From contig CAUEEP010000926.1 in the NCBI GenBank assembly GCA_958450365.1, positions 62,001-126,000 on the forward strand: 64,000 bases of DNA, written 5' to 3'. Positions 11,863 through 23,661 of this stretch are shown in pieces. A program made the position numbers and the translations under genes. This stretch comes from Mesorhabditis belari. Lineage: Eukaryota > Nematoda > Chromadorea > Rhabditida > Rhabditidae. Each line of letters begins with the position of its first letter. Within the stretch, counting starts at the first letter, position 1. The notes under the pieces are model-generated. The model had not been told where the DNA came from. It worked only from the letters and a program-made list of their open reading frames with translations, and made no database searches.

Positions 11863-12468
11863 TACAGTACTGGACAATGAAATATCATATTTGAAAAAAG
11901 ATCGTCACTTTCGCACGTCTGTAACTCCCTTGTCTTTGTGTTTAAACTATTAGTGTTATACAATTTCTGAAAGCTCTTTTCAAGGGCTACACAATAGTAG
12001 TAATATTAATATTTAAAAATATGGTAGAGAGTTCCGAGCGCAGGCACACTAACCACTACGCTACGAGTTGACTTTTGGGATGGCGAAAGGAAAGCGAAAA
12101 GCCTACAGTGTGCCAGAAATTCGAGAAAAGCTTTCAAGATTTTTAACGGTTTCTATAAATTCTTAACTTATCTATGCTCCTTTCGATGTTTCTATGTTTC
12201 TTGATTTCTTGCTTACATACAATACAGTTTTCTTACAGTACTGGGACAATGAAATATGATATTCGAAAAACGATCGTCACTTTTGCGCGCCTGTAACTCC
12301 CTTGTCTTTGAGTTTAAACTATTAGTGTTATACATTTTCTGAAAGCTCTTTTCAAGGGCTACACAATGGTAACATTAATATTTAGAAATACGGTAAAGAC
12401 AAGGGAGTTACAGACGCGCGAAAGTGACGATCTTTTTCAAATATGATCTTTCATTGTCCAGTAGTGTA
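11863..12468. mobile_element. Composite inverted-repeat MITE, family 1 (copy 1)
   Basis: It begins TACAGTACTGGACAATGAAA and ends with the complement, TTTCATTGTCCAGTAGTGTA. Terminal inverted repeats of about 75-100 bases include CGTCACTTTCGCRCGTCTGT. A third terminus starts near 12235 (AGTACTGGGACAATGAAATA), so a complete short element of about 230 bases sits in the right part. The left part carries a reversed tRNA-like A-box stretch at about 12030-12075. Other copies are at 28018-28632, 42873-43750 and 59599-60113. Confidence 0.85.
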
Positions 12469-13540
12469 GTTACCAAATAGGAACCAAATAGATACCAAAC
12501 TGGTATCAAATAGTTGCCAAATAGTTACCAAATAGGAATCAAATAGGTAGTGTAGTTCGTAAAAACCTGGGCGAATCCTGAAACATCAGTTTTGAAAAAT
12601 TCCTGATATTTGCAGCTCTATTGCTCTCCAAAAATAGATTTTATTCTTTTATTCTGATGTTCCAAAGACCTTTCCCCTATCACTAATTCCCATGGTTGAT
12701 GATGGCTTTGGTTTTCCGATGAGAACAAAAAAAAATCACACTAAAAGAAGATTGTTTGCAAATTTTCATCAAGAGTTTTCAAAGTCTGGTATCAAATTCA
12801 AATTGAAATAGATTTGAGTCAAAGCTTTCATAATCTTCATCCAAAATAGTCCATTTTTAGAGTCCATTTCATCTTATTTTCTGAGAAATGCTTACGTAGA
12901 AAGTCCTTAGCTTGGGTAAATAAATAAAAAGCGGGATACTGACCCGAAAAAAAAAAAAAAAAGGGATTTTTATGCTGCTGCTGCTAAGGGTTATTTTTGG
13001 GAGTGGGGAAAATGAAAATAAACCCCTTTCTTTGAAAAAAAAGAGACCCAATTTTGCTGTGAGAGCTATTCCCGGCCACTCATCTACCTATTTTTGGAGT
13101 TCCAGGGTGAAAGATTCTATTCAAAAGCCTCAGGAAAACAGCAAAATTTATCGCCATGCATTTCCCAAAGAATTGCGCTTTCGAAAACGTGTTTCGAACT
13201 TTCGAAAGCTGCCGTAATCTTGCCTCTAGCTTTAGCCAATCCAAAGCCAATTGTATCTTTTGAACTCTCACGGAAGTAGCTTTGGAGTTGAAGTTTTTAG
13301 GTGAACGTAAAATGGTGAAGCCATCAGCAAGTCGAGGGGCAAATAAATTAGGTATTTGAACGGTTTGAAAAATGAAAAGCCTTTATCAATCCTAAAAATT
13401 TTGTCGCCTTAACACTAGAGTAATCAAATTGCTAAAGATTACAGAATTTTGCCGATCAGCCGATCAAATTTAGAAAAACAGCTATCCCCATCCATTCAGC
13501 TGCCTCTTCGGGCCTAGGATAAAAAAATTCTTTTCAAAAG
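12469..13540. other. Spacer, no gene recognised
   Basis: AT-rich. It holds short degenerate repeats of CAAATAGNTACCAAA type at about 12470-12550 and a poly-A run near 12945. At 13301-13343 is a fragment matching the 5' end of the maT-like transposase relic (reverse complement of about 10138-10178). Confidence 0.55.
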
Positions 13541-13547
13541 TGTCACG

Positions 13548-13611
13548 ACTGACTGGCTAAGTGCTCCGTATCTTAGTCAGGAGGTCAAGGGTTCAATCTT
13601 CCCGGCTAGAT
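13548..13611 (+). other. tRNA-like module (A- and B-box)
   Basis: CTGGCTAAGTGCTCCGTATC resembles an A-box and GGTCAAGGGTTCAATC a B-box, about 35 bases apart, with a T-run soon after. Acceptor pairing is poor, so it is tRNA-like rather than a tRNA gene. Confidence 0.45.
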
Positions 13612-13686
13612 TATTAGCTTTTTTTTCCATATATATTTTCCCGTATATATTTTCCCATTTTCTCATTTTCCTTCTCTATATTTAGG

Positions 13687-14094
13687 GCTTACTAGGGAAA
13701 GTCGCCAACTCAAGTCACCAAGGTGAAATTTTAAAACGAAGCCTATCCTATCTTATTCAGTTTTTCACGGGCTTTCCAAATCCCGTTTTTAGTTTTTCCT
13801 AAATGGCTTGCAAACGCAAGGAATTTTACCTTAAAGTTTAGTTTTTAGCTATTATTTTGTAAAATTTCCTGGCTTGTCTTGAAAATGTCTTCCTCTGGCT
13901 GAGAGGTAGTGCTCTCGGTTACAAAACAAGCAAGAAAGTCTTGCAAAGGGATATCTAAAAATATAAACCCAAATTCCTTGCAAGCCATTTAGAAAAACTA
14001 AAAGCGAATTCGGAAAGCCCGTGAAAAACTGAACAAGATAGGATAGGTCTCGTTTTAAAATTTCACCTGAAGTTGGCAACCTTTCCTAGTTAAT
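13687..14094. mobile_element. Palindromic element with tRNA-like centre (CTAGGGAAAG type)
   Basis: The left end TACTAGGGAAAGTCGCCAAC and right end GTTGGCAACCTTTCCTAG are inverted copies, with arms of about 110 bases that also share CACGGGCTTTCC. The centre (about 13893-13935) carries the CTGGCTGAGAGGTAGTGCTC A-box module. The ends resemble those of the larger element at 38763-39645. Confidence 0.75.
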
Positions 14095-14532
14095 GGTTGT
14101 GCTTATGTATTGTTTGTACCACATTATTTTGGTGTGAATAAATGTGTTTTTACAAAACCCCCGGGGTGAAAAGATGAGAATCTCTGGCCACCGATTCCCT
14201 TGGGTGTCGCCAGAGAGAATCTTTTTCCCTTAATTCCACTTCACTTTCTACCCTATTTCCCCTTTTCAAAACGAACACATCTGACTCTCTTTTGAAGCTA
14301 TTCTCTTACTCTCTTACCCTCTTTTGAAGCTATTGAATGTCATCTACAACAACAACATCGTTTTATTTTGAAGGATTCTTTGAATTGAAGAATTCAAGAG
14401 AATTCAAGATTCTTTTGATGTTAACGATATAAAAGTTTAATACTTTTAATCAAACTTTTCTTTAGTGCTGACTTAAAAGAAGGGATGCTCAAAAAAGGGA
14501 GAAAGCTAGGTCTGATTTGGCTTTGTTAAAGG

Positions 14533-14815
14533 ATACCTACAGGATTGGGATTGGGTTTGATAGCTACAGGATTGGGTTTAATAGCTACAGGATTGGGTTT
14601 GATAGCTACAGGATTGGGTTTGATAGCTACAGGATTGGGATTGATAGCTACAGGATTGGGATTGATAGCTACAGGATTGGGTTTGATAGCTACAGGATTG
14701 GGATTGGGTTTGATAGCTACAGGATTGGGTTTGATAGCTACAGGATTGGGATTGATAGCTACAGGATTGGGATTGGGTTTGATAGCTACAGGATTGGGTT
14801 TGATAGCTTCAGTGT
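14533..14815. repeat. 21-base tandem array
   Basis: Units GATAGCTACAGGATTGGGTTT, with 27-base variants carrying an extra GGATTG. The period is a multiple of three and stop-free in two frames, giving artificial proteins (GLIATGL or DSYRIGF repeats). No initiation context or splice support was seen. Confidence 0.9.
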
Positions 14816-15335
14816 TTTGACTTTAACAGGATTTGATAAAGATTTGATAGATTGAGTCTACAAAATCCTATCCGGCTCAACTAAAGCCAGATCAAAAATA
14901 CTAGTTGGTCTTACCCTGGCTTTGCTAGAGGATACCCTGAGTTTGATAGCTTCAGTGCTAGGTGCCAGGCTCAGATTTTCAGGTAAATCATTCGAACTTG
15001 CTCTAATAATGACAAGATTTCTTCATTATTTTGCCACAAAATCAACTTTATTATCCATTTCGAAGTCGTTTATCATTAAAAATTTCAAAAATTTTGCATT
15101 TGTTTTTACGAAAATTTCTCTCAGGTGCTTTCTCTTGTAGTTGTGGGATAGATGCTCGTTTCCAAGGGGAATTCGGTAAATTTTTGTTTATACCAAAAAG
15201 CGTTTCCGTCTCTGATAGATTCGAATGAACAGATTAAGAAAAAAAGTTTTTAAAAACGTTTCAGATTTGCAAAATTTTATCTGTCACCTTTTGCTCCTTT
15301 TTGCGTTAAATTCTCTAACTTTTGCTTCAAAAAAA

Positions 15336-15441
15336 GGATTTCGTTGGATTCGTTTCTTGAAGATTTTCTTGAGCCTGTTGGTCGTGACGGTAAATTTTCT
15401 TCCTGTTCTTGGACGGTCCTTAAGCGTTCCAAGTGCGATAG
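15336..15441 (-). pseudogene. Fragment of the maT-like transposase
   Basis: A nearly identical copy of about 9953-10061, from the linker after the helix-turn-helix region, in the same orientation. Flanking sequence does not match, so this is an isolated internal piece. Confidence 0.8.
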
Positions 15442-15489
15442 TTCAAATTCGAGCTCCAGGAAGACATAAGGTCCTTTTTTAGCTCGTAG

Positions 15490-15565
15490 CTTTGTCCATG
15501 TAAGTGGTAGAGCGTTAGGCTGGCAGGCGAACGGCTGGTGGGAGGTCGCGGGTTCGGCCCCAGGT
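15490..15565 (+). other. tRNA-like module
   Basis: TAAGTGGTAGAGCGTTAGGC resembles a D-arm/A-box, followed about 50 bases on by GGTCGCGGGTTCGGCCCC, a T-arm/B-box-like stretch. The region between is GC-rich and no standard anticodon arm was found. Confidence 0.45.
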
Positions 15566-17327
15566 CACATTTTGTGTTCGATAAACAATTTTTGTTCAAT
15601 TTCAACATCGTTTTTGTGCTTTATTGACTTTTCTTGTTTTCCCCTCACTTTTCTATTCATCTATTTCTCTTTTCTCAGACAGACGGTGTACTTATTTCTG
15701 ATGAGTTTTTCCCCACGTTTTTTTTTTTGGGAAAAAGAGTGCTTTTTTGAAGTCAAATGGGTTCCCCTCCTTATGATCTTGCTTTTGTTTATGAGTGAAA
15801 AGTTGAATGATGAGGAAATCTAAAAAAGAAGAGGCTTTTTAAGGGATAACTCACCTTAGACTTGTTCATTTGGTGCATGCACTTTGCGCTTAAAAATAGA
15901 AACACATCCCTGCTGGCGCGTTGACTTTCTCAATTTTTCTTCTAATATCAAAAGTTTTTCTTCAAATTCAGTGCACTAGAAAGGCTGTGTTTTCACATTT
16001 TTGAGTACTTTTTGGTCTTTTACGACCGAAAAACTCGAAACACAGCTTTTCTGGCACACTGAATCATCACTTTTCATCACTTTTCCTAGAAAAGAGTTGA
16101 AACGAGAAAGAATGAAGAGCTCGATGCACTAGAAAGAGTGCGTTTTCACTTTTAAGCACAAAGTAAACTTTAAAGAATCTATATAGGCTTTAGCTTCTAA
16201 TAAAAGAAAAATAAAATTATGGCTTTTTTTGGCTTTTTTGGCTTTTTTGGCTTTTTTGGCTTTTTTGGCTTTTTTGGCTTAAATCGTACTAAAAAAGGCT
16301 CTCAGCTTAGCTCAAATATAGTGAAGCCATATAATTTTTGAAGCTGTGAAGCCATATAATTTTTCATTGAGCCCAAAAATTGTACTATTTTTTTTCTAAA
16401 AATATTTTCTTTCAAGGAAATCTTGTCAATTCAATTTCTAGCAAATTATACAGCAAATTCATTAAAATTCCGACCTTTCTTAATGCTTTTTTTTTGCATC
16501 AAATTTGCATGTCAAAGTCGGCTATGTCGACCCTCGGCATCTTTTAAGCAAATTTTTTCTCGTTTAACTAGCTAGCTTAATATTTAATAGCTTAATTTAG
16601 CTTGAAAAGATTGAGTGGCTTTTGAAATTTGAAATTTGTTTTTTTTTAGCGTAAAGCCCGTTTGGTAGAATAATTTAGAACGAAAAAAAGAAAGCTCAAG
16701 AGATCCCGAATCGGATCAAATTTCCACTTTACGTGTTTCGTATTTAAATGCTGAGAATGCTCTCTCATTTGGATCTTTCTCAATCCTTAATTCAAAACTA
16801 AATCGATGAATTCTAGTGCACTGAATTCTTTATTCCTTTAACATTGATTGCTTGAAATCACTGAAAGAAACGCCGAATCCTGTGTGCCAGAAAGGATGCG
16901 TTTCCATTGATGCTGGAAAATTTCTCGACTGCTCGAAAATGAAAACGCAATCTTTCTGGTGCACTGGATTCTTTATTCCTTTAACATTGATTGCTTGAAA
17001 TCACTGAAAGAAATGCAGAATCCTGTGTGCCAGAAAGGATGCGTTTCCATTTTTTACACCGCTCGTTTATTAGTGTACTTTGTGCTTAAAAAAAGGAAAC
17101 GCAATTTTCCTAGTGCACTTAATTCGTCGTTTTTCAATAATTACATCATTTAAACAATACTAATTGCATATGCCAACTCAATTGTGTTTTCATTTTGAGC
17201 CCAAAGTACAAAAGGAAAACTTTGGCTTAAAATACCTGTACTTTCACCTTTTTTTTAAAGTCGTTCTTATCAATTTCGTTTAAATGAAGCTATCGTTTAT
17301 TTAAAAAAAGCTTTTATAGACTTCAAA

Positions 17328-17416
17328 ATGGTTCATGATTATCATTTTCGTCGTCGATCCACTCGTGCCATTGCCGCTTTTGAACAAGTTTTCCCGCCGA
17401 CCATCGTCAAGCAAAG
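17328..17416 (+). CDS. Probable first coding exon of the copine gene
   Basis: ATG at 17328 opens a segment of 29 codons (MVHDYHFRRRSTRAIAAFEQ to VKQ) ending AG|GTTTGT, phase 2. It joins in frame with 22721-22805. An AG at 17319-17320 (TTATAG|) leaves open that it is internal. Assignment to the copine gene rests on strand, phase and the lack of another gene between; no motif proves it. Confidence 0.5.
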
Positions 17417-17529
17417 GTTTGTTCTTTTAGATTGCTAATTAGGAGCTATTAGATTTCAAAAATGATTGCCTGGCGATTGGCAATCCAATCGCAGAGAACG
17501 CACCTTCTGTGGTTTTGCAAAGAAATGCA

Positions 17530-17606
17530 AGAAAAAGAGCGAGCACCGGAGTCGAACCAACAAGCATTCGACTCCGATCCCGGGCTCCTAACCACTTGGC
17601 CATTCG
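17530..17606 (-). other. tRNA-like module with both Pol III boxes
   Basis: On the minus strand an A-box-like TGGCCAAGTGGTTAGGAGCC is followed by a perfect B-box (TTGGTTCGACTCCGG) and then a TTTTT run that could end Pol III transcription. The sequence before the A-box does not pair with the 3' end (GGTGCTC), so a functional tRNA is unlikely. It lies in a copine-gene intron. Confidence 0.5.
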
Positions 17607-17610
17607 GCTA

Positions 17611-17695
17611 CTAGTTCCTTAGTGACTACTAGTTCCTTAGTGACTACTAGTTCCTTAGTGACTACTAGTTCCTTAGTGACTACTAGTTCCTGAGA
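17611..17695. repeat. 18-base tandem array
   Basis: About five copies of AGTTCCTTAGTGACTACT abut the tRNA-like module at its 5' side. Confidence 0.9.
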
Positions 17696-18189
17696 GTCGC
17701 CTTTAAACCGTGCCTTTCCCAAAAATGTTTAACTTTAAGCTAAAAACTTTGAAACCTTATAATTCTTTCTAGCATTTTGCAGCAAAAAACTTCAGAAAAT
17801 TCTTATTTTGTAATGTTTTTATCTCTGTAATCTTGAAGTCGATCTGAGATGGTGAATAAGAAATATTGTGCTGACTAAATCATGCATATTAGATCCAAAA
17901 GTACTGAATATCTTTTCATCAAAAAAATAGCTCTAAACAATGCCGTAAATTCTGCAATAGTACCCCATCCCGATAATGACGGTACGGAGTGTTGCGTAGT
18001 CTAGCTTTGAACGCGTTTTTCTTGACCCTGGTTTAAGCTACAATTCGAGCTTGGCTATCAAAAAATAGCTGAATTTTCAGGGCTATTTTTTGGAAATACG
18101 GCAGCTTTGAAAAAAAGGAAATACAAAAAAAACGTTTGCGTTTACACGACTATTACAGTATTTACGATAGCTAAGCGGTTTCTAGAGAA

Positions 18190-18722
18190 ATATAATCATT
18201 AGAATCCAATCATTAGATCAATCAAATCATTAGATCAATCCAATCATTAGATCAATCCAATCATTAGATCAATCCAATCATTAGATCAATCCAATCATTA
18301 GATCAACCAACATTAGATCAACCAATCATTAGACAACAAATCATTAGATCAACCAATCATTAGATCAATCCAATCATCAGATCAATCAAATCATTAGATC
18401 AATCAAATCATTAGATCAATCCAATCATTAGATCAATCAAATCATTAGATCAATCCAATCATTAGATCAATCCAATCATTAGATCAATCCAATCATTAGA
18501 TCAATCCAATCATCAGATCAATCAAATCATTAGATCAATCAAATCATTAGATCAATCCAATCATTAGATCAATCCAATCATTAGATCAATCCAATCATTA
18601 GATCAATCCAATCATTAGATCAATCAAATCATTAGATCAATCCAATCATTAGATCAATCCAATCATCAGATCAATCAAATCATTAGATCAATCAAATCAT
18701 TAGATCAATCCAATCATTAGAA
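18190..18722. repeat. 17-base tandem array
   Basis: About thirty copies of AATCATTAGATCAATCC and close variants, with a higher-order pattern of CATCAGATC variants, which suggests expansion by blocks. Confidence 0.9.
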
Positions 18723-18959
18723 ACTCCATTTTTTTAAGAAATTTTCTTGATATAGATGTTGTTCTTTCATTTTGAAAACTCATTTAAGCTAGAGAAATTT
18801 CAAACGCACACAAAAAACCCCTCCAAATCTATCACCCAAATCCTAAGTGACATCTCAGTGCGCAAGGAAAAGGCTGAAAAGAAGGAAATTCTGGAAAAAG
18901 CAAAGAACAAGAAGTCGAGAAGGGAAAAAAAGGAGAAAAGGGACACAAATTGAGTTCAG

Positions 18960-19650
18960 CTTTTCTTTTTTGATAGAAAAGGATCTTCTCTTTCTTTTAC
19001 TCTCCAAAAATAGGCGATAAATTTGAGAGCTAGACAGCGATTGATCTTTATGAGGTTTTAAAAATTATTTTCTAGCTCAATGCTTAATCATGACAAATGA
19101 TTTTGAATCTTTATTACCTACAAAAAGCTACAATAGCTAACCTGACAGTAGTTGTAGTTGTAAGTAAGGAATGGTAGTGCACGAAGCTGATCCGGGCAGT
19201 TTCTACCGACCTGCTTTGTCTTCACTTAAGCCTTTAACCTGCTCTGACCTGGTCTGGTTCTAGCTAATACACATTGGATTGACCTGGTCCTAGTCTGGTT
19301 TGGTCTGGTCAGGTCTTGTCCAGTTTGATTTGGTCTGGCCAGGTCTGACCAGGCCAGGCCAGGTCATCTGGTCTTGTCCTATTCTGGTTTCTACCAGCTG
19401 ACCAGGCTTTGGCCTAATCTGGTCCTAGCTTAGCTTGCATTAGACTGCTATTGACCTGACTTTGTTCTGTCTTTGCCAGGCTATTTAGGTTAGCTTTTTT
19501 CTAATGTATTTCAGAACTCATCAGATTATGCCTCAGTTTGCTGGCTTTCTTGAATATTTTCCCCGCAAGTGATCCATTAGATGAATTATTCCATTTCGAA
19601 TGACGCCTTTTGCGAGAGTTTCTTGGCGAGAAATCATTTAAAGTCTTCAT
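18960..19650. repeat. Degenerate GGTCTGG-rich stretch and spacer
   Basis: Positions 19195-19480 are dense in degenerate repeats such as GGTCTGGTCAGG and ACCAGGCC on both strands. No gene was recognised. Confidence 0.5.
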
Positions 19651-19978
19651 TTTAAGGTTCATTTTAAGGTTCATTTAAGGTTCATTTTAAGGTTCATTTT
19701 AAGGTTCCTTTTAAGGTTCATTTTAAGGTTCATTTTAAGGTTCCTTTTAAGGTTCCTTTTAAGGTTCATTTAAGGTTCATTTTAAGGTTCATTTTAAGGT
19801 TCATTTAAGGTTCATTTTAAGGTTCATTTTAAGGTTCATTTTAAGGTTCATTTTAAGGTTCATTTAAGGTTCATTTTAAGGTTCATTTTAAGGTTCATTT
19901 AAGGTTCATTTTAAGGTTCATTTTAAGGTTCATTTTAAGGTTCATTTTAAGTCTTCATTTTAAGTCTTCATTTTAAGG
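19651..19978. repeat. 12-base tandem array
   Basis: Units of TTAAGGTTCATT with shorter (TTTAAGGTTCA) variants, about 27 copies, in a copine-gene intron. Confidence 0.9.
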
Positions 19979-20525
19979 ACAAGCCTGTAGACCTAGATCT
20001 TTCGAGATCCAAGCATTCAAGATTCAAGTTTTCTCATGATTTCATCATATCTAATTTCTAAAAATATTTCTGGGAAAGTTAAATCAATCTAAACTCTAAA
20101 AGCTTTAGTTGTTCAAGGGGGTTTTCTTTTTTTTTGGTTGACTCAAACGGAATCCATGCATAATATCCGCTGAAAAACCAATTCGGCAAGTTTTCTGCAT
20201 ATAATACTTTCAAATTACAAGTACCAGCTAAATTTTTTCAAAATAATAGCTTCATTTATTATCAATTATCTTAAATTCTTAACGTTGTTGCAAAAAAAAT
20301 AGAATATTATTGAATAAAAATGATCCGGAAGTGGGTTTTCGAAGGTTTCCCATGCAAATAATCACCCACACTCCAAAAAGAAACCAAGTTATGTTATTGG
20401 GTTTCACAAAAAAGGCGCAAACATTTGCACCTTTTTGTCTTTTCTTTTCTTTTCTTGAGTACTTGAGACACTGAAATGGACCCAGTTTTCCCTTGTCCTT
20501 AGCCTGCCTAAAGCCTAAGCACCCA

Positions 20526-20930
20526 TTCACTAATCTCGACGATTGTTGGGTACTTTTTTTTACTTGTTTTACGAGCAATTGTGGCTTTCAGTTTGTCTAT
20601 CAACTTGTAACATTTGATTTAATTGATTCTTGATTGATAAGTCCTAATCGTTTACTGAAACACTTGCAAAACTTTTCCAAAACTCCGACTCGGGTACGCA
20701 TGACTTAGCCACCGTAGCTTGTAGCCTTCACTAATCTCGACGATTGTTGGGTACTTTTTTTTTACTTGCTTTACGAGCAATTGTGGCTATCAGTTTGTCT
20801 ATCAACTTGTAACGTTTAATTCAATTGATTCTTGATTCATAAATCTTTATATTGTTTACTGGGACACTTGCAAAACTTTTCCAAAACTCCGATTCGGGTA
20901 CGCATGACTTGGCTACCGTAGGCTGTAGTC
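20526..20930. repeat. Tandem duplication of a ~200-base unit
   Basis: Two copies share TAATCTCGACGATTGTTGGG at the start and ACTCGGGTACGCATGACT (or ATTCGGG) near the end. Copies differ by a few substitutions. No coding sequence was recognised. Confidence 0.8.
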
Positions 20931-21160
20931 CAATTCGGTTTCCAATACCCACAAATGGTGCATTATTGGTTGGTAAATGGCATAGATAGGAAAATCTATA
21001 AAGATCAAGCCTACGGGTATGGGATTTAAGACGGGTTACGGTAGCTGGAGCATACTTTAGTGTGACTACCCAAGTCGGGAAAAAAGTTCGCAAAACACTG
21101 AAAAAAAGGGGCTTTACATTAACGCATTCGCGATGACATGGTACAGGGTAAACATAAGAG

Positions 21161-21300
21161 AATTCTACCCTCGTTTTCTTGACCGATTCTTCGTCGATTG
21201 CTCTGAAATTTTGTCTACAGATAGAAATCAATATTTTCAGTTTGTAGACAAAATTTCAGAGCAATCGATCAAGAAACGGTCGAGAAAACAAAGGTGGAAT
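21161..21300. repeat. Palindrome of about 140 bases
   Basis: Arms of about 60 bases share AATTTTGTCTACAGATAG-type sequence and CGAAGAATCG/CGATCAAG-type mismatches. The centre is near 21229. Confidence 0.75.
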
Positions 21301-21977
21301 TAGGTTTGGCTTGGAGTTTTCTCTTGTCTACCGTTTCTCGTTACTGGATCACTCAAAAATTCTGAAAATTTGTCACAATATACAACTTTTGATCCTCTTT
21401 CCGAATCAACCTTCAGTTTTCGTCAATAAAATAGTGTTGTCTTGCAGAAGACCTCAGCGAAGGCGACTCTGTGCGTTCTAGCTAGGAAAAAGCGGCGGCT
21501 AGCACATTGTTCCGGATGTGAGTAATTAAAATCCGTGTTTGAATTCTGAGGTCTACACAAAGAACGCCAAAGAAATAGTTAGGTAATAAAGAGCATCTTC
21601 GTTAATATATCAAGATTGAAAAGAATAAATTGAATTAAATTTAAAACTCTTCCCCCTCTCTCTGTAAAATAGTATGTATATGTAATTTTCTCCTCTCATT
21701 CCCCCTTTTTTTTTTCGATCTCTCCACCAATCTTGAATCTCTTTTCCTTTCGTATGAGTGTCTCGTAGATGAAATAATTCATGAGGGTATGCAGAGTCTT
21801 CCTTTCCCCTCCTAGAGTAAGTCATCTCCACAAAATTAGATCACAACAATTATTCCATTTTTTTTTCTTTTTATTCGTTGTGCAAATGCTTGAAGAATAT
21901 AGTCAGCTTGAAGTCTTTCAAATGAAATATTTGAAAGACTGATGAGATTTGTTCAATCTGATGAGATTTGTTCTTTC

Positions 21978-22508
21978 GGGAGTGGGACAAATGCTACCTT
22001 TTTTTGCGCACCCGGACATTTGCGCACCTTGCCCATTTGCGCACCCGGACATTTGCGCACCTTGCCCATTAGCGCACCTTTTTTCGCGTTTTAAAAAGGC
22101 TCTAAAAAGCTAATATTAACCAATTTCTATTCCAAATGTTGTTTTTCTAGGTAATTTGAGGGCGTAGAATCGAAATTTTGGCATATCAGAGCTTGTGGAA
22201 GCGAACGGACGGAGTTATACAAAGAGAAAGATCGACAATTTTCTGTAATTTGACCTAGCTGTCTTTCAAATTCGTAATTTGACCTAGCTGTCTTTCAAAT
22301 TGGTTCCACACGCTCTGTTATGCCAAAATTTCGATTCTACGCCCTCAAATTACCTAGAAAAACAACATTTGGAATAGAAATTGGTTAATATTAGCTTTTT
22401 AGAGCTTTTTTAAAACGCGAAAAAAGGTGCGCTAATGGGCAAGGTGCGGAAAAAAAGGTGCGCAAATGTCCGGGTGCGCAAAAAAAAGGTAGCATTTGTC
22501 CCACTCCC
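21978..22508. mobile_element. Foldback element, family 2 (copy 1)
   Basis: It starts GGGAGTGGGACAAATGCTAC and ends with the complement (CATTTGTCCCACTCCC). The arms are long, about 190 bases or more, and include repeats of TTGCGCACC near both ends and TAGGTAATTTGAGGGCGTAG inside. A second copy is at 29153-29657, and a fragment of its end (GTCGCATTTGTCCCACCCC) at about 51340. No coding capacity. Confidence 0.85.
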
Positions 22509-22720
22509 GTTCTTTCAAATGAAACATTGAAAACAAATCTCATCAGATTCAAGTCAAAAGTTCTTCCTGTTTTCAAATTTTTCTAAATCAAGTGTTTTAA
22601 ATCTTTTTAAAATCTTTTTAAAATCTTTTTTAAATCAACTAGAGAACGCTTTTTCAGTTCTTATTTACTCTTAACATTCACCTTTTCCTCTTTATATTGT
22701 TTTTCAAGTTTCAATTCAAG

Positions 22721-22805
22721 GAATGGCTCTGATCAGCCTAATTCCCCACAGTCACTCGTTCTACAATTTGCGGAAACTCTCATCAAAACGGCTGAAAAAG
22801 AAGAG
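22721..22805 (+). CDS. Probable second exon of the copine gene
   Basis: Acceptor CAATTCAAG| and donor GAG|GTGAGT enclose one base plus 28 codons (NGSDQPNSPQSLVLQFAETL to AEKEE). It completes the codon left by the exon at 17328-17416. It ends in phase 0, whereas the next copine exon (30269) needs two carried bases, so at least one small exon between 22806 and 30268 has been missed, or the two belong to different transcripts. Confidence 0.5.
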
Positions 22806-23661
22806 GTGAGTGAGGGATTTTGTCAAATCTGAAATCTCGAGATTTTATCACAATTTGTAAACGATCGTTATCAAGTTTTTTGTCCAATCTATTTACTTTT
22901 TGTACCTTACAATATCCTTTGTGAATTCTTAGAAAATCCGATCAAAGTAGATCCCGTAAATACTCTAATAGAACGCCACGTACAGTCGTGTATTCTAATT
23001 TCTAAAAAAATCTTTTTTTCTCAGCCCCTAATATTTTCCGAGCTACACTTTTAGCACCAAAAAAAAATGCTCGATTTCAAGGGCTATTATTTGACACCAA
23101 AGCGAACACTGTAGCATAAATCAGCATAGAGAACGGGCCGCTCAAAGTTAGACTACGCGACTGTACGCTCGCGATTTTGGCGCCATTATGGAGTCTGTCT
23201 ATTAGAGTATTTACAGTATAATGAATAATAACTAAAAAAACAAAATTACAAAGTTTGACACGTTTTAGAAAAGGTTTTGGTTAAGAATAGGTTTGGCTTA
23301 TCAAACTATGTCAAATTCAAGCTTTTACAGCTTTTACAGCTTACAAAATGCAAACCTTAGAATTAAAGAATGAATCTCGATCTAGATATATTGTAGATCT
23401 TGATTTACCTTTTTTCTAAAAAATTTCATTGATTATGTCATCATTTGTTTACAAAGTAAGTGACATAGTTTTTTTTTGAAGCTGTTGGTTGTTGGTTGTT
23501 GTGAAACGGTTTGAACAACCTCACCCTTTCATCAAACTCATTCATCAATCACAGTTGTCTCGTGTTTGACACAAAAAAAAACAAACATTCCAAATGCTTG
23601 ATCCAGTCTAAGAGTCTAACATCGACTACTTACTTACTACAAGAAAATCAAAGAATAAAGC

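Larger units (their letters stand above)
14816..17327. other. Spacer before the copine 5' exons
   Basis: It contains a transposase fragment at 15336-15441 (same orientation as 9953-10061) and a tRNA-like module at about 15490-15565 (B-box GGTCGCGGGTTCGGCCCC). A GGCTTTTTT array lies at 16221-16280. Several inverted copies of a motif resembling GTGCACTAGAAAGGATGCGT occur at 15900-16150 and 16880-17130. No gene was recognised. Confidence 0.55.

Noticed and set aside
14517..14855. Open reading frames with GLIATGL/DSYRIGF repeats
   Set aside because: They exist because a 21-base unit lacks stops in two frames; no splice sites, start context or domain support.
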